NCBI RefSeq assembly: GCF_003589925.1 | Contig: NZ_CP032382.1 | Coordinates: forward strand, 1,054,001 to 1,118,000 | DNA length: 64,000 bases | Direction: 5' to 3' | DNA from: Chryseolinea soli | Lineage (GTDB): Bacteria; Bacteroidota; Bacteroidia; Cytophagales; Cyclobacteriaceae | Shown here: positions 35,898 through 44,897 of the stretch, piece by piece | How positions within the stretch are numbered: the stretch's first letter is position 1 | Layout: each line of letters opens with the position of its first letter | The notes under the pieces: generated by a model | The model's input: only the letters and a program-made list of their open reading frames with translations | Told to the model about the DNA's origin: nothing | Databases searched by the model: none | Program-made: the position numbers and the translations under genes

Positions 35898-36626
35898 ATG
35901 AAAATTCTAAGAGGCATTCACACCGCCTGGGGATCACTGGTGTTTGGCATTCTCTTCCTGGTATTGCTGCCGTTGTTTCTTATCCCCATCGTGTTTCCCA
36001 GCCAGTATAAGTTGGTGGGCATTTTGAACCGGTGGTGGGCACGGCTACTGTTCACCTTCATCGGCGTGCCGTTCCGGACGGAATATCGCGCGACGCTGGA
36101 CCCGAAACGGCAGTACATTTTCTGCTCCAACCACTTCTCTTATCTCGACATCCCCGCCATGGGCCTTGCGCCTCACAATGCCATCTTTGTCGGCAAAAGC
36201 GGCATCGAAACGGTTCCGCTTTTCGGGTGGATGTATGGCAAGCTTCACATCACGGTCGACCGTAAAAAGCTGAAAAGCCGCTACACCTCCGTGAAGCGCT
36301 CGATGGAAGCCATCGACGAAGGCAAAAACCTCATCATTTTCCCCGAAGGGGGCATTGTGACGAAAAAAGACCCGGTTATGGCCCCCTTCAAAGACGGTGC
36401 CTTTCGCGTGGCCATAGAGAAACAAATTCCCATCGTGCCTGTCACCATTCCATATAATTGGATAATTTTGCCGCCGGATGAATTCCTGCTGCGCTGGCAT
36501 CCGCTGAGCGTGATCTTTCACCAACCGCTGGAAACGACCGGCCTGACGGCAAAGGACATCGATACACTGAAACAGCAGGTATTTACCACCATTGAACAAG
36601 AATTGAAACAGCACCTGAAAAAATGA
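35898..36626 (+). CDS. 1-acyl-sn-glycerol-3-phosphate acyltransferase (PlsC family)
   Basis: The 242-residue protein has an N-terminal membrane anchor (about 12-35) and the acyltransferase motifs NHFSYLD (H-x4-D, about 77-83), GKSGIETVPLFGW, FPEGG (about 153-157) and VPVTI (about 177-181). PlsC makes phosphatidic acid from lysophosphatidic acid. Its TGA overlaps the ATG of gatC (ATGA), so both are translated from one mRNA. Confidence 0.9.
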   Translation: MKILRGIHTAWGSLVFGILFLVLLPLFLIPIVFPSQYKLVGILNRWWARLLFTFIGVPFRTEYRATLDPKRQYIFCSNHFSYLDIPAMGLAPHNAIFVGKSGIETVPLFGWMYGKLHITVDRKKLKSRYTSVKRSMEAIDEGKNLIIFPEGGIVTKKDPVMAPFKDGAFRVAIEKQIPIVPVTIPYNWIILPPDEFLLRWHPLSVIFHQPLETTGLTAKDIDTLKQQVFTTIEQELKQHLKK

Positions 36627-36910
36627 AAATTGATCGTGCCCTGTTAGATAAGATCGCCCACCTCTCGCGCCTGGAATTCGACGAGAAGGACGCCGAGAAA
36701 ATGATGAAAGACATGACGGCCATCGTGGACTGGGTAGAGCATCTCAAGGAAGTGGACACCGCCGGCGTGGAGCCCCTCACCACCATGAGCCACGAGATCA
36801 ACGTGTTGCGCGAAGACGAGGTGAAAGAACACCTCAGCCACGAACGCGCCCTGAAAAATGCCCCGAAAAAAGATTCCGACTATTTCCGCGTACCCAAAGT
36901 ACTGGAGTAA
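36623..36910 (+). CDS. gatC: Asp-tRNA(Asn)/Glu-tRNA(Gln) amidotransferase subunit C
   Basis: The 95-residue protein matches GatC: IAHLSRLEFDEKDAEKMMKDM at the start and the DTAGVEPLTTMS (about 46-57) and LREDEV (about 62-67) motifs, ending with the DYFRVPKVLE tail. It stabilises the GatA-GatB complex that converts misacylated Glu-tRNA(Gln) and Asp-tRNA(Asn). Genes gatA and gatB are not in this window. It overlaps the acyltransferase gene by four bases and is followed by a terminator. Confidence 0.94.
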   Translation: MKIDRALLDKIAHLSRLEFDEKDAEKMMKDMTAIVDWVEHLKEVDTAGVEPLTTMSHEINVLREDEVKEHLSHERALKNAPKKDSDYFRVPKVLE

Positions 36911-36976
36911 GTTGCCTTGCGTTATAGGCTCGCACGCCTGTACCGGATGTAATGTGTATGATTGAATCTCTGATAG

Positions 36977-37011
36977 ACCCGGCAAGTGGTGAAGCACCTT
37001 CCGGGTTTTTA
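36977..37011 (+). terminator. Rho-independent terminator after gatC
   Basis: ACCCGG (36977-36982) pairs with CCGGGT (37001-37006) with an inner GGT/ACC pairing, followed by TTTTATTTTTT. Confidence 0.85.
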
Positions 37012-37049
37012 TTTTTTATCTTGTAAGTACGTATCGAACAAATTTTAAA

Positions 37050-40004
37050 ATGGATAGGGAACCCCTCAACTTCTGGAAAAACTGGCTGAAAGAATACCGC
37101 GTAGTCTGGGCGCTGGCCGGCGGCATTTTTATTTTCTCCCTGCTCTTCCTGTGGTACAGTTGGTATCGTGGTCCCGAGGGCGTCATGCATTGGGAGAAAT
37201 TGCAGGAACAAAAAGTGGTCGAGACCACGGTGCACAGCTTCCACCTCGGACCGTTCGAGTTGAGCGTGCCCGGCGAAAGCTATGTCATCTTCGAGTACCT
37301 CGACGGCAGCGATATTGTTCCCAACACCACGGCCTCTTATCTTTTTTTGATCATTCTCATCGCAGCGGCTGTGCTCATCGTTTCGGTGATCACCACCATC
37401 GAGCGATTCTGGTTCTTTATCGGCATGGCCTTGTTCATCGCTTTCATCGCCGGGCTCCGGCTGGAGGTGCTGGGTCTCTTTGGGCGGTATGATAAAATTC
37501 CGGTGGCCGTCGTGTTGTTCCTCTACGTGGCGCCGGCGTTCTTTTTCAATCGCATCAAGACGACGATCGCGTTTGTCTATCGGTTGATCTTTTTTACTTC
37601 GCTCACGGCCATCCTGGCGCTTGTGATCGTTTTGTTTTCGACGGTTCAGTTTCCGTTCTATCACCTCACGCTCACAGGCTACACGCCGGGGATCATTGTG
37701 ACGGTGCTGTTCATCATCATTGTTGCCCATGAAGTTTTTGCTTCGCTGGTGTACATCTCCAACCAGGGTACAACGAAAAGCCTGCGTCATTTTTCCATCA
37801 TCAGCGCGATCTATATGATCAACCTCGTGATCACCGGCATGCACGAGCTGGGTATTGTGCAGTGGAAGTTTCTTTACATCAACCTGTATTTGTTATTGAC
37901 GGTCTCCGCCGTGCTGGGCGTGTGGGGGTTTCGCAAGCGGGAATCTTTGTATGCCAACATCCTCCCGTTCCATCCGTTTGGAGGTTACTTTTTCCTCGCC
38001 CTGGGCGCCATGGCGTTTGCCACAACGGCCCAGCTGCTGGGCAATGCGAACGATCCTGCCCTGAAGGTCATTCGCGATTTCATCATCTTCAGTCATTTGG
38101 GATATGGATTGATCTTCTTCATCTACGTTTTTTCGAATTTTGTGCTCATGCTGGCGCGCAATATGGCAGTGTATAAAGTGTTGTATCAACCTACCCGCAT
38201 GCCCTATTTCACCTATCGCTTTGCGGGCATGATCACGATGCTGGCGTTTGTCTTCTATTCCAACTGGCACGAATATGTGTTTCACGGAACCGGCGGATTT
38301 TATAACAGCGCGGGAGATCTCTATACGCTGATGGACAATCCCACCGTTGCGCTCTCGCTCTACGACCAAGGCCGCGCCCAGGCGTTCCAAAACAACCGCT
38401 CCAACTATGCCCTGGGCCGTCTCAAGGTGACGAGCTACGATTTTGAAGGCGCGCACCTGAACTATACTTACGCCAACGCCAAGCGCCCCACGCCTTTTTC
38501 GCTGGCCAACGCCGGCAATGCTTATGTGCGCGAAGGCAAACCGGAGAGCGCCATCGTCGAGTACCAACATGGCCTCCACGTTTTGCCGGGCAACGGCGCC
38601 CTGGAGAACAACCTCGGATACGTCTACGCCAAACTCCATCGCCTTGACTCGTCCGTGTTTTACCTGGAGCGAGCCCGCGGCCACCGCCTGTCGCGCGCCT
38701 CGGCCGAAACCAACTTCTTCGCCCTGGCCGCCACCGAACATGTGCCGGTGAAAACCGATTCGGTGTTAAAGCTTTTTGATGCTACCGCCCCCGCAGTCGT
38801 GAGCAACGCGTTGGCGCTTTCCACGGCGCAAATGCAGGAGTTCAAAACAGAGGTGGATCCGCTCGCCACAAAACAACTCAACCTGTATTCCGCCACGTTG
38901 TTGAACAACTACATTATTAAATATGCCACCAGCGTCGATACGGTTTTCATCAACGAAGCCTATCGCATTGCGAGCGATTCGTTGAACAGCGATTTTAGTG
39001 AAGCGCTCAAATCATCGTTGGCGTTTGCCTACTATCACCGGGGCAATGTGTCGAAGGCCTTGGAGATTTTGGCCGAGCAGGTGTATGTGAGCCAACAATA
39101 CCAGGGAAAATTCAATTATATCATGGGGCTGTGGGCGCTGGAGCAGCAGAACCCGGATTTGGCCAACAGTTATTTTACGTATGCCGATACGTACGAATAC
39201 AAGGAAGCGCGTTTCTACAGCGCCATTGCCCTCACCGAAGCCCGCCGGATTCCGGAAGCATTAATGGCCTGGGACACGGTGTCGCGCGACCGCGATGTGA
39301 CACGGCAGGCCATCGCCGTGCAAATAAAAAAGATCCTGACCATGCCGTTGCAGGATGTGCTCAAAGGAAGCGATGCCGAAAAATATCAATACTGCCGCTA
39401 CCGCATCGGCCTGCGCGATTCCACCGACTTCAACCGGATCGCCAACACGTTCGACAACGCCAACTATAAGGCACAAGCGCTCCTGGATCTGAGCCGCCGC
39501 TATTTCGAGGCGGATCGCCTGGCGCCCGCCATCAATCTCTTCAACCGTATTGCGGGACTGGAGCTGACGGATAAAAATCTCTACAACGACGTGCGTCACT
39601 TCGAGTTGCTTATGCTGGCCCACCGCAAAGAGGCGCGCATGCTGGCCCGGCAGATCAACAAAGACATCACGTTCGACGACTCACAAAGCCTGGAGAAATT
39701 CTTGTACACGGCAGTGGTTGCCGAATCCAATGCAGACTCGGTTACGGCCGAAAAGCAATATGCCCTTCTGGCGACATACAATCCTTATTTTGAGGAGGGC
39801 ATTCTGGCGGCGGCTGATTTTTATCGCGCCCAGGATATGAATGGATTCCGCGCCTACACCATTTTGGCGGAAGCCTTACAGATCAATGGCAATTCGATAC
39901 GCCTGTTAAAGGCCTACGCCGCGGAGGCGGCCCGGAAAGGTTTTGATCTCTACGCGGCCAGCGCCGCGCAGCGTTTGGGGGAACAGGAGCAAGCGTTGCG
40001 CTGA
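37050..40004 (+). CDS. Large membrane protein with about twelve helices and a C-terminal TPR-like region
   Basis: I do not recognise a named family. The 984-residue protein has an N-terminal helix (about 18-38), a short beta-rich periplasmic segment (about 50-85), a block of about ten further helices up to residue 415, and then roughly 560 residues of helical repeats with TPR character, for example ANAGNAYVREGKPESAIVEYQHGL around residue 490 and later AINLFNRIAGLEL. Such a layout suggests a membrane platform with a scaffold on one side. It overlaps no neighbour but its stop abuts the stop of the convergent SET-domain gene with no spacing. Confidence 0.7.
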   Translation: MDREPLNFWKNWLKEYRVVWALAGGIFIFSLLFLWYSWYRGPEGVMHWEKLQEQKVVETTVHSFHLGPFELSVPGESYVIFEYLDGSDIVPNTTASYLFLIILIAAAVLIVSVITTIERFWFFIGMALFIAFIAGLRLEVLGLFGRYDKIPVAVVLFLYVAPAFFFNRIKTTIAFVYRLIFFTSLTAILALVIVLFSTVQFPFYHLTLTGYTPGIIVTVLFIIIVAHEVFASLVYISNQGTTKSLRHFSIISAIYMINLVITGMHELGIVQWKFLYINLYLLLTVSAVLGVWGFRKRESLYANILPFHPFGGYFFLALGAMAFATTAQLLGNANDPALKVIRDFIIFSHLGYGLIFFIYVFSNFVLMLARNMAVYKVLYQPTRMPYFTYRFAGMITMLAFVFYSNWHEYVFHGTGGFYNSAGDLYTLMDNPTVALSLYDQGRAQAFQNNRSNYALGRLKVTSYDFEGAHLNYTYANAKRPTPFSLANAGNAYVREGKPESAIVEYQHGLHVLPGNGALENNLGYVYAKLHRLDSSVFYLERARGHRLSRASAETNFFALAATEHVPVKTDSVLKLFDATAPAVVSNALALSTAQMQEFKTEVDPLATKQLNLYSATLLNNYIIKYATSVDTVFINEAYRIASDSLNSDFSEALKSSLAFAYYHRGNVSKALEILAEQVYVSQQYQGKFNYIMGLWALEQQNPDLANSYFTYADTYEYKEARFYSAIALTEARRIPEALMAWDTVSRDRDVTRQAIAVQIKKILTMPLQDVLKGSDAEKYQYCRYRIGLRDSTDFNRIANTFDNANYKAQALLDLSRRYFEADRLAPAINLFNRIAGLELTDKNLYNDVRHFELLMLAHRKEARMLARQINKDITFDDSQSLEKFLYTAVVAESNADSVTAEKQYALLATYNPYFEEGILAAADFYRAQDMNGFRAYTILAEALQINGNSIRLLKAYAAEAARKGFDLYAASAAQRLGEQEQALR

Positions 40005-40529
40005 TCAGTGCCCGTGCTCCATTCGCTTAGCCGTAGCGTGAGCTCTCTTTTTGCCGGCGCCTTTCTTTGATTTCAAGGGAGTGCCATTCTTCTGTTTGGC
40101 TTCTTTCTCCTCTTGTTTCCACAACTTGACGTTTTCGCGGATCACTTTCCAGTAATCTTTACCATAGTCCACAAAGATCTCGGAACCTGCCGGAATGTCT
40201 TTCTTAGATTCGATATAGGCTTTCACGCCGTCGACGGAATATTCTGAGTTGTTGAGCAATCCTTTGATGCGCACCAGGCCGCGGGCGTCGTTGGCATAGC
40301 GGGCCAGCGCACTTTTATAGGGCAGGCCATCGATCACGTTGTTGCGGTTGATAAAAAAGATGTAGCCGTTCTTGCCGTCTTCGTCTTTTACTTCCGCCCA
40401 GGTGCTGCGGCGGCCTTTGTACTCCACGATGAGCGTGCCTTTGGGGATGAACTTCTTTGTGAACAGACCTTTGCCTGCGTTGGGGATCGTTGACTTCTTA
40501 ACGTAAAGTTGCTTTTCGAGTAGTGCCAT
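40005..40529 (-). CDS. SET domain-containing protein with a basic C-terminal tail
   Basis: The 174-residue product carries a compact SET domain: IPNAGKGLFTKKFIPKGTLIVEYKG at the N-terminus, ARYANDARG (about 75-83) in place of the NHSC cofactor motif, and EIFVDYGKDYW (about 118-128) as the GEELxxDYG end with the catalytic Tyr. SET proteins methylate lysines with S-adenosylmethionine. The last 40 residues are Lys/Ala-rich (KSKKGAGKKRAHATAKR), similar in composition to histone-H1-like tails. The Asn-His of the canonical motif is changed (Asn kept, His replaced), so activity is not certain. Its stop codon TGA is directly adjacent to that of the membrane TPR gene. Confidence 0.85.
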   Translation of the reverse strand: MALLEKQLYVKKSTIPNAGKGLFTKKFIPKGTLIVEYKGRRSTWAEVKDEDGKNGYIFFINRNNVIDGLPYKSALARYANDARGLVRIKGLLNNSEYSVDGVKAYIESKKDIPAGSEIFVDYGKDYWKVIRENVKLWKQEEKEAKQKNGTPLKSKKGAGKKRAHATAKRMEHGH

Positions 40530-40719
40530 TCAATTCAAAAGGTCCGGGTCGGTTACAAATCTATAAATGGGGCGCAAGATAAAAGAATTTATATGCCAAC
40601 AAAAATCAATTGTGATGTGCGCATGCCAACGCGTCCGGTGCTTGTCTCAATCGTACACACACGGTCGTTGCTCGGAAAACGTTGAAAAAGGTTCCAGGGC
40701 AAGCGGATCACCCTTCAGC

Positions 40720-40740
40720 AAAGGGCAAGCGTTGCCCTTT
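40720..40740. repeat. Hairpin in the 315-bp gap between the SET and TauE/SafE genes
   Basis: AAAGGGCAA (40720-40728) and TTGCCCTTT (40732-40740) form a perfect 9-bp stem with a 3-base loop. The decamer AGGGCAAGCG occurs twice (40696-40705 and 40722-40731). No T run follows, so it is not a clear terminator. Apart from this, I see nothing in 40530-40844. Confidence 0.5.
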
Positions 40741-40844
40741 GAGACACGACGTTTGACGCCTTTCCGCCGACCATGCAAACGAATGAGGCGTTAAAGCTCA
40801 ACAAAAACTTAACACAGAAATTGTTTTTTGGTTTATGAAACCCG

Positions 40845-41732
40845 TCAGGAAAGGAAGGCTTTCACGATCAAACGGACGCTGACAAGGATGACGACCACGC
40901 CCACGATGATCATTATTTTTTTGACGGGCAGCTTCCGGGTAAGCTGCGCGGCGATGGGCGCGGCAACGAGCCCGCCGAGAATAAGTCCCACAATAATGTG
41001 AATGTATCCCACGCCAATGGTCGCAAAGAACGTGATGGAACTCGCCGACGAGATAAAGAACTCCGCCAGGTTCACCGACCCGATGGTGTAGCGCGGATTT
41101 CTGCCCTTGGCAATCAACGTCGACGCCACGATAGGCCCCCAACCACCCCCGCCGATCGAATCCATGAACCCGCCAAACGTAGCCAGCGCGGGAATATTTT
41201 TCGTTTTCGTTTTCGGCTGATGCTTGCGTATGGCTTTGCGCACAATGATGACGCCGAGCACCAGCGTATACGTTGCCACAATGGGCTTGAGGATGTAGTT
41301 ATATTCCTCAAAAGAAGAAAGCAAGTAAGCCCCCGTCACCGCACCGGCAATACCGGGCAGCAACAGGCTCCGGAACAACTTCTTATTCACATTCTGCAAC
41401 CGCAAATGCGAAAGTCCCGACGCCCCGCTGGTGAAGATCTCCGCCGTGTGCACACTGGCACTCGCCGCTGCCGGCGGCACCCCAAACGACATCAAAAAGG
41501 TGGAAGCACTCACCCCATAGGCCATCCCCAACGAACCATCGATCATCTGCGCAATAAATCCTCCCAACACAAAAAGAAAAAACTCCGGCCCCACTCCCGA
41601 AAGCCACTCGCTCCCGCGATCCACGATCACATCAAAATAAAACACCGAAGCCAACCCCACCAACACCCCGGCAGCCACCACCAGACCCAACACGGTCCTC
41701 CTACTCGTCAAATTTTTTTCCGCTGCCTCCAT
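40845..41732 (-). CDS. TauE/SafE family sulfite/sulfoacetate exporter-like permease
   Basis: The 295-residue protein has about eight helices and the TauE/SafE repeats: GGFIAQMIDGSLGMAYGVSASTFLM (about 54-78), PPAAASASVHTAEIFTSG, GGFMDSIGGGGWGPIVASTLIAKG (about 191-214) and SVNLAEFFISSASS. Characterised members export sulfite or sulfoacetate or are involved in organosulfur use. The gene follows the TonB-dependent receptor gene on the same strand after a 177-base spacer containing two inverted repeats. The position downstream of a set of genes with polycysteine leaders supports a sulfur-related job, which is inference. Confidence 0.87.
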   Translation of the reverse strand: MEAAEKNLTSRRTVLGLVVAAGVLVGLASVFYFDVIVDRGSEWLSGVGPEFFLFVLGGFIAQMIDGSLGMAYGVSASTFLMSFGVPPAAASASVHTAEIFTSGASGLSHLRLQNVNKKLFRSLLLPGIAGAVTGAYLLSSFEEYNYILKPIVATYTLVLGVIIVRKAIRKHQPKTKTKNIPALATFGGFMDSIGGGGWGPIVASTLIAKGRNPRYTIGSVNLAEFFISSASSITFFATIGVGYIHIIVGLILGGLVAAPIAAQLTRKLPVKKIMIIVGVVVILVSVRLIVKAFLS

Positions 41733-41822
41733 ATCGCTTGTTCTATATTTTCAAGTAATGATTCATTCAGATGGGATCCACCCAACGAGAAAAGATCGCC
41801 CTCTAACAGAGCGATCCCATCC

Positions 41823-41909
41823 CTTGTTGGTGTCCCACCAACAAGTCCTCTCCCTTTGGGACCGACGCCGTTGTTGGCATTCTTCACCAACAACTCATCC
41901 CCTTTGGGA
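41823..41909. repeat. Tandem pair of TTGTTGG/CCAACAA inverted repeats with CCCTTTGGGA
   Basis: Two units stand in tandem. Unit 1: CTTGTTGGTG-TCC-CACCAACAAG (41823-41845), six bases, CCCTTTGGGA (41852-41861). Unit 2: GTTGTTGG...CCAACAAC (41870-41894), five bases, CCCTTTGGGA (41900-41909). Unit 2 ends at the stop codon of the receptor gene. Two more copies of the inverted repeat occur at 49443-49562. This looks like a dispersed REP-like element; the hairpins may also terminate or protect the receptor mRNA. Confidence 0.75.
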
Positions 41910-44822
41910 TTATTTCTTCAACAACCCATCCACCGTAATCGAAAAATAATACAACGCCCCAATCGTAGGCCCCGCCGCATACTGGATATACCGGTTGTTC
42001 AGAACGTTCGTTCCACCCAGTTTCAGCGTCGATTTCAATTGTGGCAGTTTATACGACACTTGTGCGTCGAAGGTGTGGTATGCCGGGATGGTACCATTCG
42101 CCAGCGGGCTTTGCCACAGGAACGACTGCTGCCATCTGTACACCACGGCAAACCCGAGGTTCTTGGCCACTTCACGATTGCCGAACGTGATGTTGGTTGC
42201 CCAATTCGGCGTGTTGAAGCCGGTCACAAACACGTCGGGTTGATTATTTTGAGAGATGTTATTGTAGTTCAGGTTACCCCCTATAGTGTATTTCTTGTAG
42301 AAGTTGTAGGTCAGCCCCAGGGACGAACCGTAGTTGTGATACTTCTGCTTTGCGTTGGTATATACACGATAGCGTTTCTGACGCGGGGTCCGGTTGGCCG
42401 CCAGCATCGAGATCACCGCATCGTCGGAGCCGACTTGCACCTGCTGGTTGTCGTCTGGATATTTTCCGTCGCTGCTCAGGTAGGGCACAGCCACTTCCAC
42501 CTGGCCGAGGAAACCGTCGTAGGTATTGGTGTAGGCGTCGATATCGATCACCAGGGTGTTATTGAACAACACGCTCTTGTAGCCCACTTCGAACGAATTG
42601 ATTTTCTCCGGGCGGGTAGGCGACAGGTTGGTTGCCTCCAGCAAAGCACGGTTCTTCAAGGCAGCGTCGTTCGCGCTCAGGCCCGCTTTCACGTCGGTGT
42701 TGACGGCAGCATTAAAGGTGTTGATGGATGCCAGGGTATAGGAATTGTCCAGGTAGTTCAAACCGTCGTTGATGTAAGACAAGCCGCCCACGCGACGAAT
42801 GTTACCGTTGTTCACAAACGAAAGGGCTTCGAACAGCGAAGGGAAACGGTAGCCGTTCTGGAACGAGGCCCGGAAGTTATGCTTCTCGGCCACGGTGTAG
42901 ACAGCGGCGATCCGGGGATTGACCTTGGGGCTGAATTCCAGGTTGTGGTCCACACGCAGCGATCCGAAAAGTTTGAGGTGTTCTTTGAAAAGGGTCTTGG
43001 TCACTTGTGCAAAGGCACCATACTTTTTGTAATATACGTTGCTGCCATAGCTGCCGTCGGATTCTACTTGAGTGCGTTCAGCGATCGGGCGGGAGAAGTC
43101 CACAAAGTTGTTACCGTCCGGAATGACTTCATAGACGCGGAAGTCGGCACCCACCAACAGGTCGAAGATCTTCACCTTTTTGGAAAGATCCCATTGTGCA
43201 TCGGTGTGATACATGCGGCTGCGTTGCCAGAGCGCCGCGCCACCGGTTGCTGTTCCGGTAGGCACTGAGCTGATGTGATCCCAGTTGTTGATGTTGATGA
43301 TCTCATTTTTCAACGCGTTGAACTCGGGCGTGCCCGGCTCGACACGGCCGGCATCTGCTGCCGTACGTGCACGGCGCATGGCTTCGGCCAGGTCCGTGCC
43401 GCTGTTCAGCTCAGTTTGAAGCGAGCTCTTAAACTTGGTTGTCCAGTCTTTGTTGGAGAGATGCGAGAGGTCCAGATTGTCCGACAAAGGTTTCAAGTTG
43501 TAAGAGTCGCCCGTATTTTCGATGGAGACATACGTGCGAATAAAATAGTTGGCGCCCTTCAATTCCAGTTTGTGGTTTTGAACGCGGGCGTTGTTCAATT
43601 GGATCTTGTTCCCGCGTTGGAACAAGCCATCCATTTCACCAAAGCGATACGTATACGAGAGTTCGGCGTTGTTGCCAATGCGGTAGTGAAGGGCCGCGTC
43701 GATCTTTTTGTTATCCACTTTACCGGGCACCAGGTCCTTTTCCCAATAGCCCGTTCTTCTGACGATGAAGGATTGGTTCGCCGCGCCGTTGTAGTTTATA
43801 CCGCTTACGGTTACGGCATTGCTGCCGCTGTCGTCGCCGTATTTATTCCACGCATCGTACGCCGGGTGATCCGTCACATTCAATTCGGGATAGTTGGGAT
43901 TGCCGGTGCTCGGTGTGCTGTTTGGATTTTGGTCGTTCGTGGAACTGCCACGCCAGTCGGTGGCGCGCAGGTAGCTGCCGTTTATTTTAAAGGCCAGTTT
44001 GTTGTTGAACGCATGCGCATACCGCACGGCGGTTTCCGACAACAGGCTGGGATCATAATCGATGCCGTCCACGTGGTTCACGCCGGTCTTTTGATAGACG
44101 CTCAAACCCTGATAAAGAAAAGGGCTTTTGGTGATGAGGTTAGCCATACCGTTGATGGCGTTCATGCCATACAATGCGGAGGCAGCACCGGGTGTGATCT
44201 CCACACTTTCGATATCAAGCTCCGTGGGACCGATGGCATTGCCCAGCGGCACGCCCAAAGTAGCGGATTGCATATCCACACCGTCAACCACCTGCATGAA
44301 ACGGAAGTTGTTCGGGATGTTGAAGCCCCGTGTGTTGGGCACTTTGAAGGTGAGGCTTGATGTGGTCATTTGAACACCCTTCAAATTTTCGAGCGCGTCG
44401 TAGAAGCTGGGCGCGGGCGAGTCTTTGATGGCACGGGTATCCATCTTCTCAATGGCCACGGGCGATTTCAATTGTGATTCCTCCACGCGCGAAGCCGTTA
44501 CCACCACTTCGGCTCCCAACAAGGCGCTGGGCTCCAGCACCAGGTTCACCGTTTGACCGGGCGACGTCACGGAAACTTCTTGTGTTTTGAAGCCCACGAA
44601 AGAAGCGGTCAAGGTTACGGGAAGGGATTTTGTCTTTAAGGTAAAGCCACCTTGAAGATCGGTCACGGTGCCGGTCACGGTACCTTTTATTAAAATATTC
44701 ACGCCCGCCAGCTCCTCGCCGGTTTCGCCGTCGGTAATTTTTCCGGTAATGATTGCGGGGTCTTGGGCCAGGGCACTTGTCGCTAACAGGAGAAGAAAGA
44801 GCAGTCGGTAAACATGATTCAT
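41910..44822 (-). CDS. TonB-dependent receptor with carboxypeptidase-like N-terminal domain
   Basis: The 970-residue outer-membrane protein has a signal peptide (cut after ALAQ, about residue 20), a carboxypeptidase-regulatory-like domain (about 23-105, ITGKITDGETGEELAGVNI), a plug domain (about 115-240, with VVVTASRVEESQL and NTRGFN), and a 22-strand barrel ending in an aromatic-rich terminal strand before a short DGLLKK tail. It imports a ligand with energy from TonB. The start at 44822 follows a clear TAnnTTTG box, and a regulatory box shared with three other loci is directly upstream, so it has its own promoter besides any read-through from the ATP-grasp gene. No SusD-like partner is present, so the ligand is more likely a small molecule than a glycan. 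Confidence 0.93.
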   Translation of the reverse strand: MNHVYRLLFLLLLATSALAQDPAIITGKITDGETGEELAGVNILIKGTVTGTVTDLQGGFTLKTKSLPVTLTASFVGFKTQEVSVTSPGQTVNLVLEPSALLGAEVVVTASRVEESQLKSPVAIEKMDTRAIKDSPAPSFYDALENLKGVQMTTSSLTFKVPNTRGFNIPNNFRFMQVVDGVDMQSATLGVPLGNAIGPTELDIESVEITPGAASALYGMNAINGMANLITKSPFLYQGLSVYQKTGVNHVDGIDYDPSLLSETAVRYAHAFNNKLAFKINGSYLRATDWRGSSTNDQNPNSTPSTGNPNYPELNVTDHPAYDAWNKYGDDSGSNAVTVSGINYNGAANQSFIVRRTGYWEKDLVPGKVDNKKIDAALHYRIGNNAELSYTYRFGEMDGLFQRGNKIQLNNARVQNHKLELKGANYFIRTYVSIENTGDSYNLKPLSDNLDLSHLSNKDWTTKFKSSLQTELNSGTDLAEAMRRARTAADAGRVEPGTPEFNALKNEIININNWDHISSVPTGTATGGAALWQRSRMYHTDAQWDLSKKVKIFDLLVGADFRVYEVIPDGNNFVDFSRPIAERTQVESDGSYGSNVYYKKYGAFAQVTKTLFKEHLKLFGSLRVDHNLEFSPKVNPRIAAVYTVAEKHNFRASFQNGYRFPSLFEALSFVNNGNIRRVGGLSYINDGLNYLDNSYTLASINTFNAAVNTDVKAGLSANDAALKNRALLEATNLSPTRPEKINSFEVGYKSVLFNNTLVIDIDAYTNTYDGFLGQVEVAVPYLSSDGKYPDDNQQVQVGSDDAVISMLAANRTPRQKRYRVYTNAKQKYHNYGSSLGLTYNFYKKYTIGGNLNYNNISQNNQPDVFVTGFNTPNWATNITFGNREVAKNLGFAVVYRWQQSFLWQSPLANGTIPAYHTFDAQVSYKLPQLKSTLKLGGTNVLNNRYIQYAAGPTIGALYYFSITVDGLLKK

Positions 44823-44852
44823 ATTAACTCTATCGTTTTGGTGGATTTTACG

Positions 44853-44887
44853 CAAATGTAACATTAAACACTATTAAATCAATAGAC
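44853..44887 (-). promoter_or_regulatory. Promoter of the TonB-dependent receptor gene with a GTCTAT-N8-TAG box
   Basis: On the minus strand, GTCTATTGATTTAATAGTG (44887 to 44869) is followed after 8 bases by TACATTTG (44860 to 44853), a TAnnTTTG -7 box. The box covers the expected -33 region. It differs from the box at 47349-47367 at only four of 19 positions. Confidence 0.7.
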
Positions 44888-44897
44888 GTAAGCGGAT

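Noticed and set aside
40998..43268. A 756-codon open frame on the plus strand opposite the TauE/SafE and receptor genes
   Set aside because: It is antisense to two well-supported genes, runs across their boundary, and its translation has no recognisable domain and an abnormal His/Arg/Val-rich composition.
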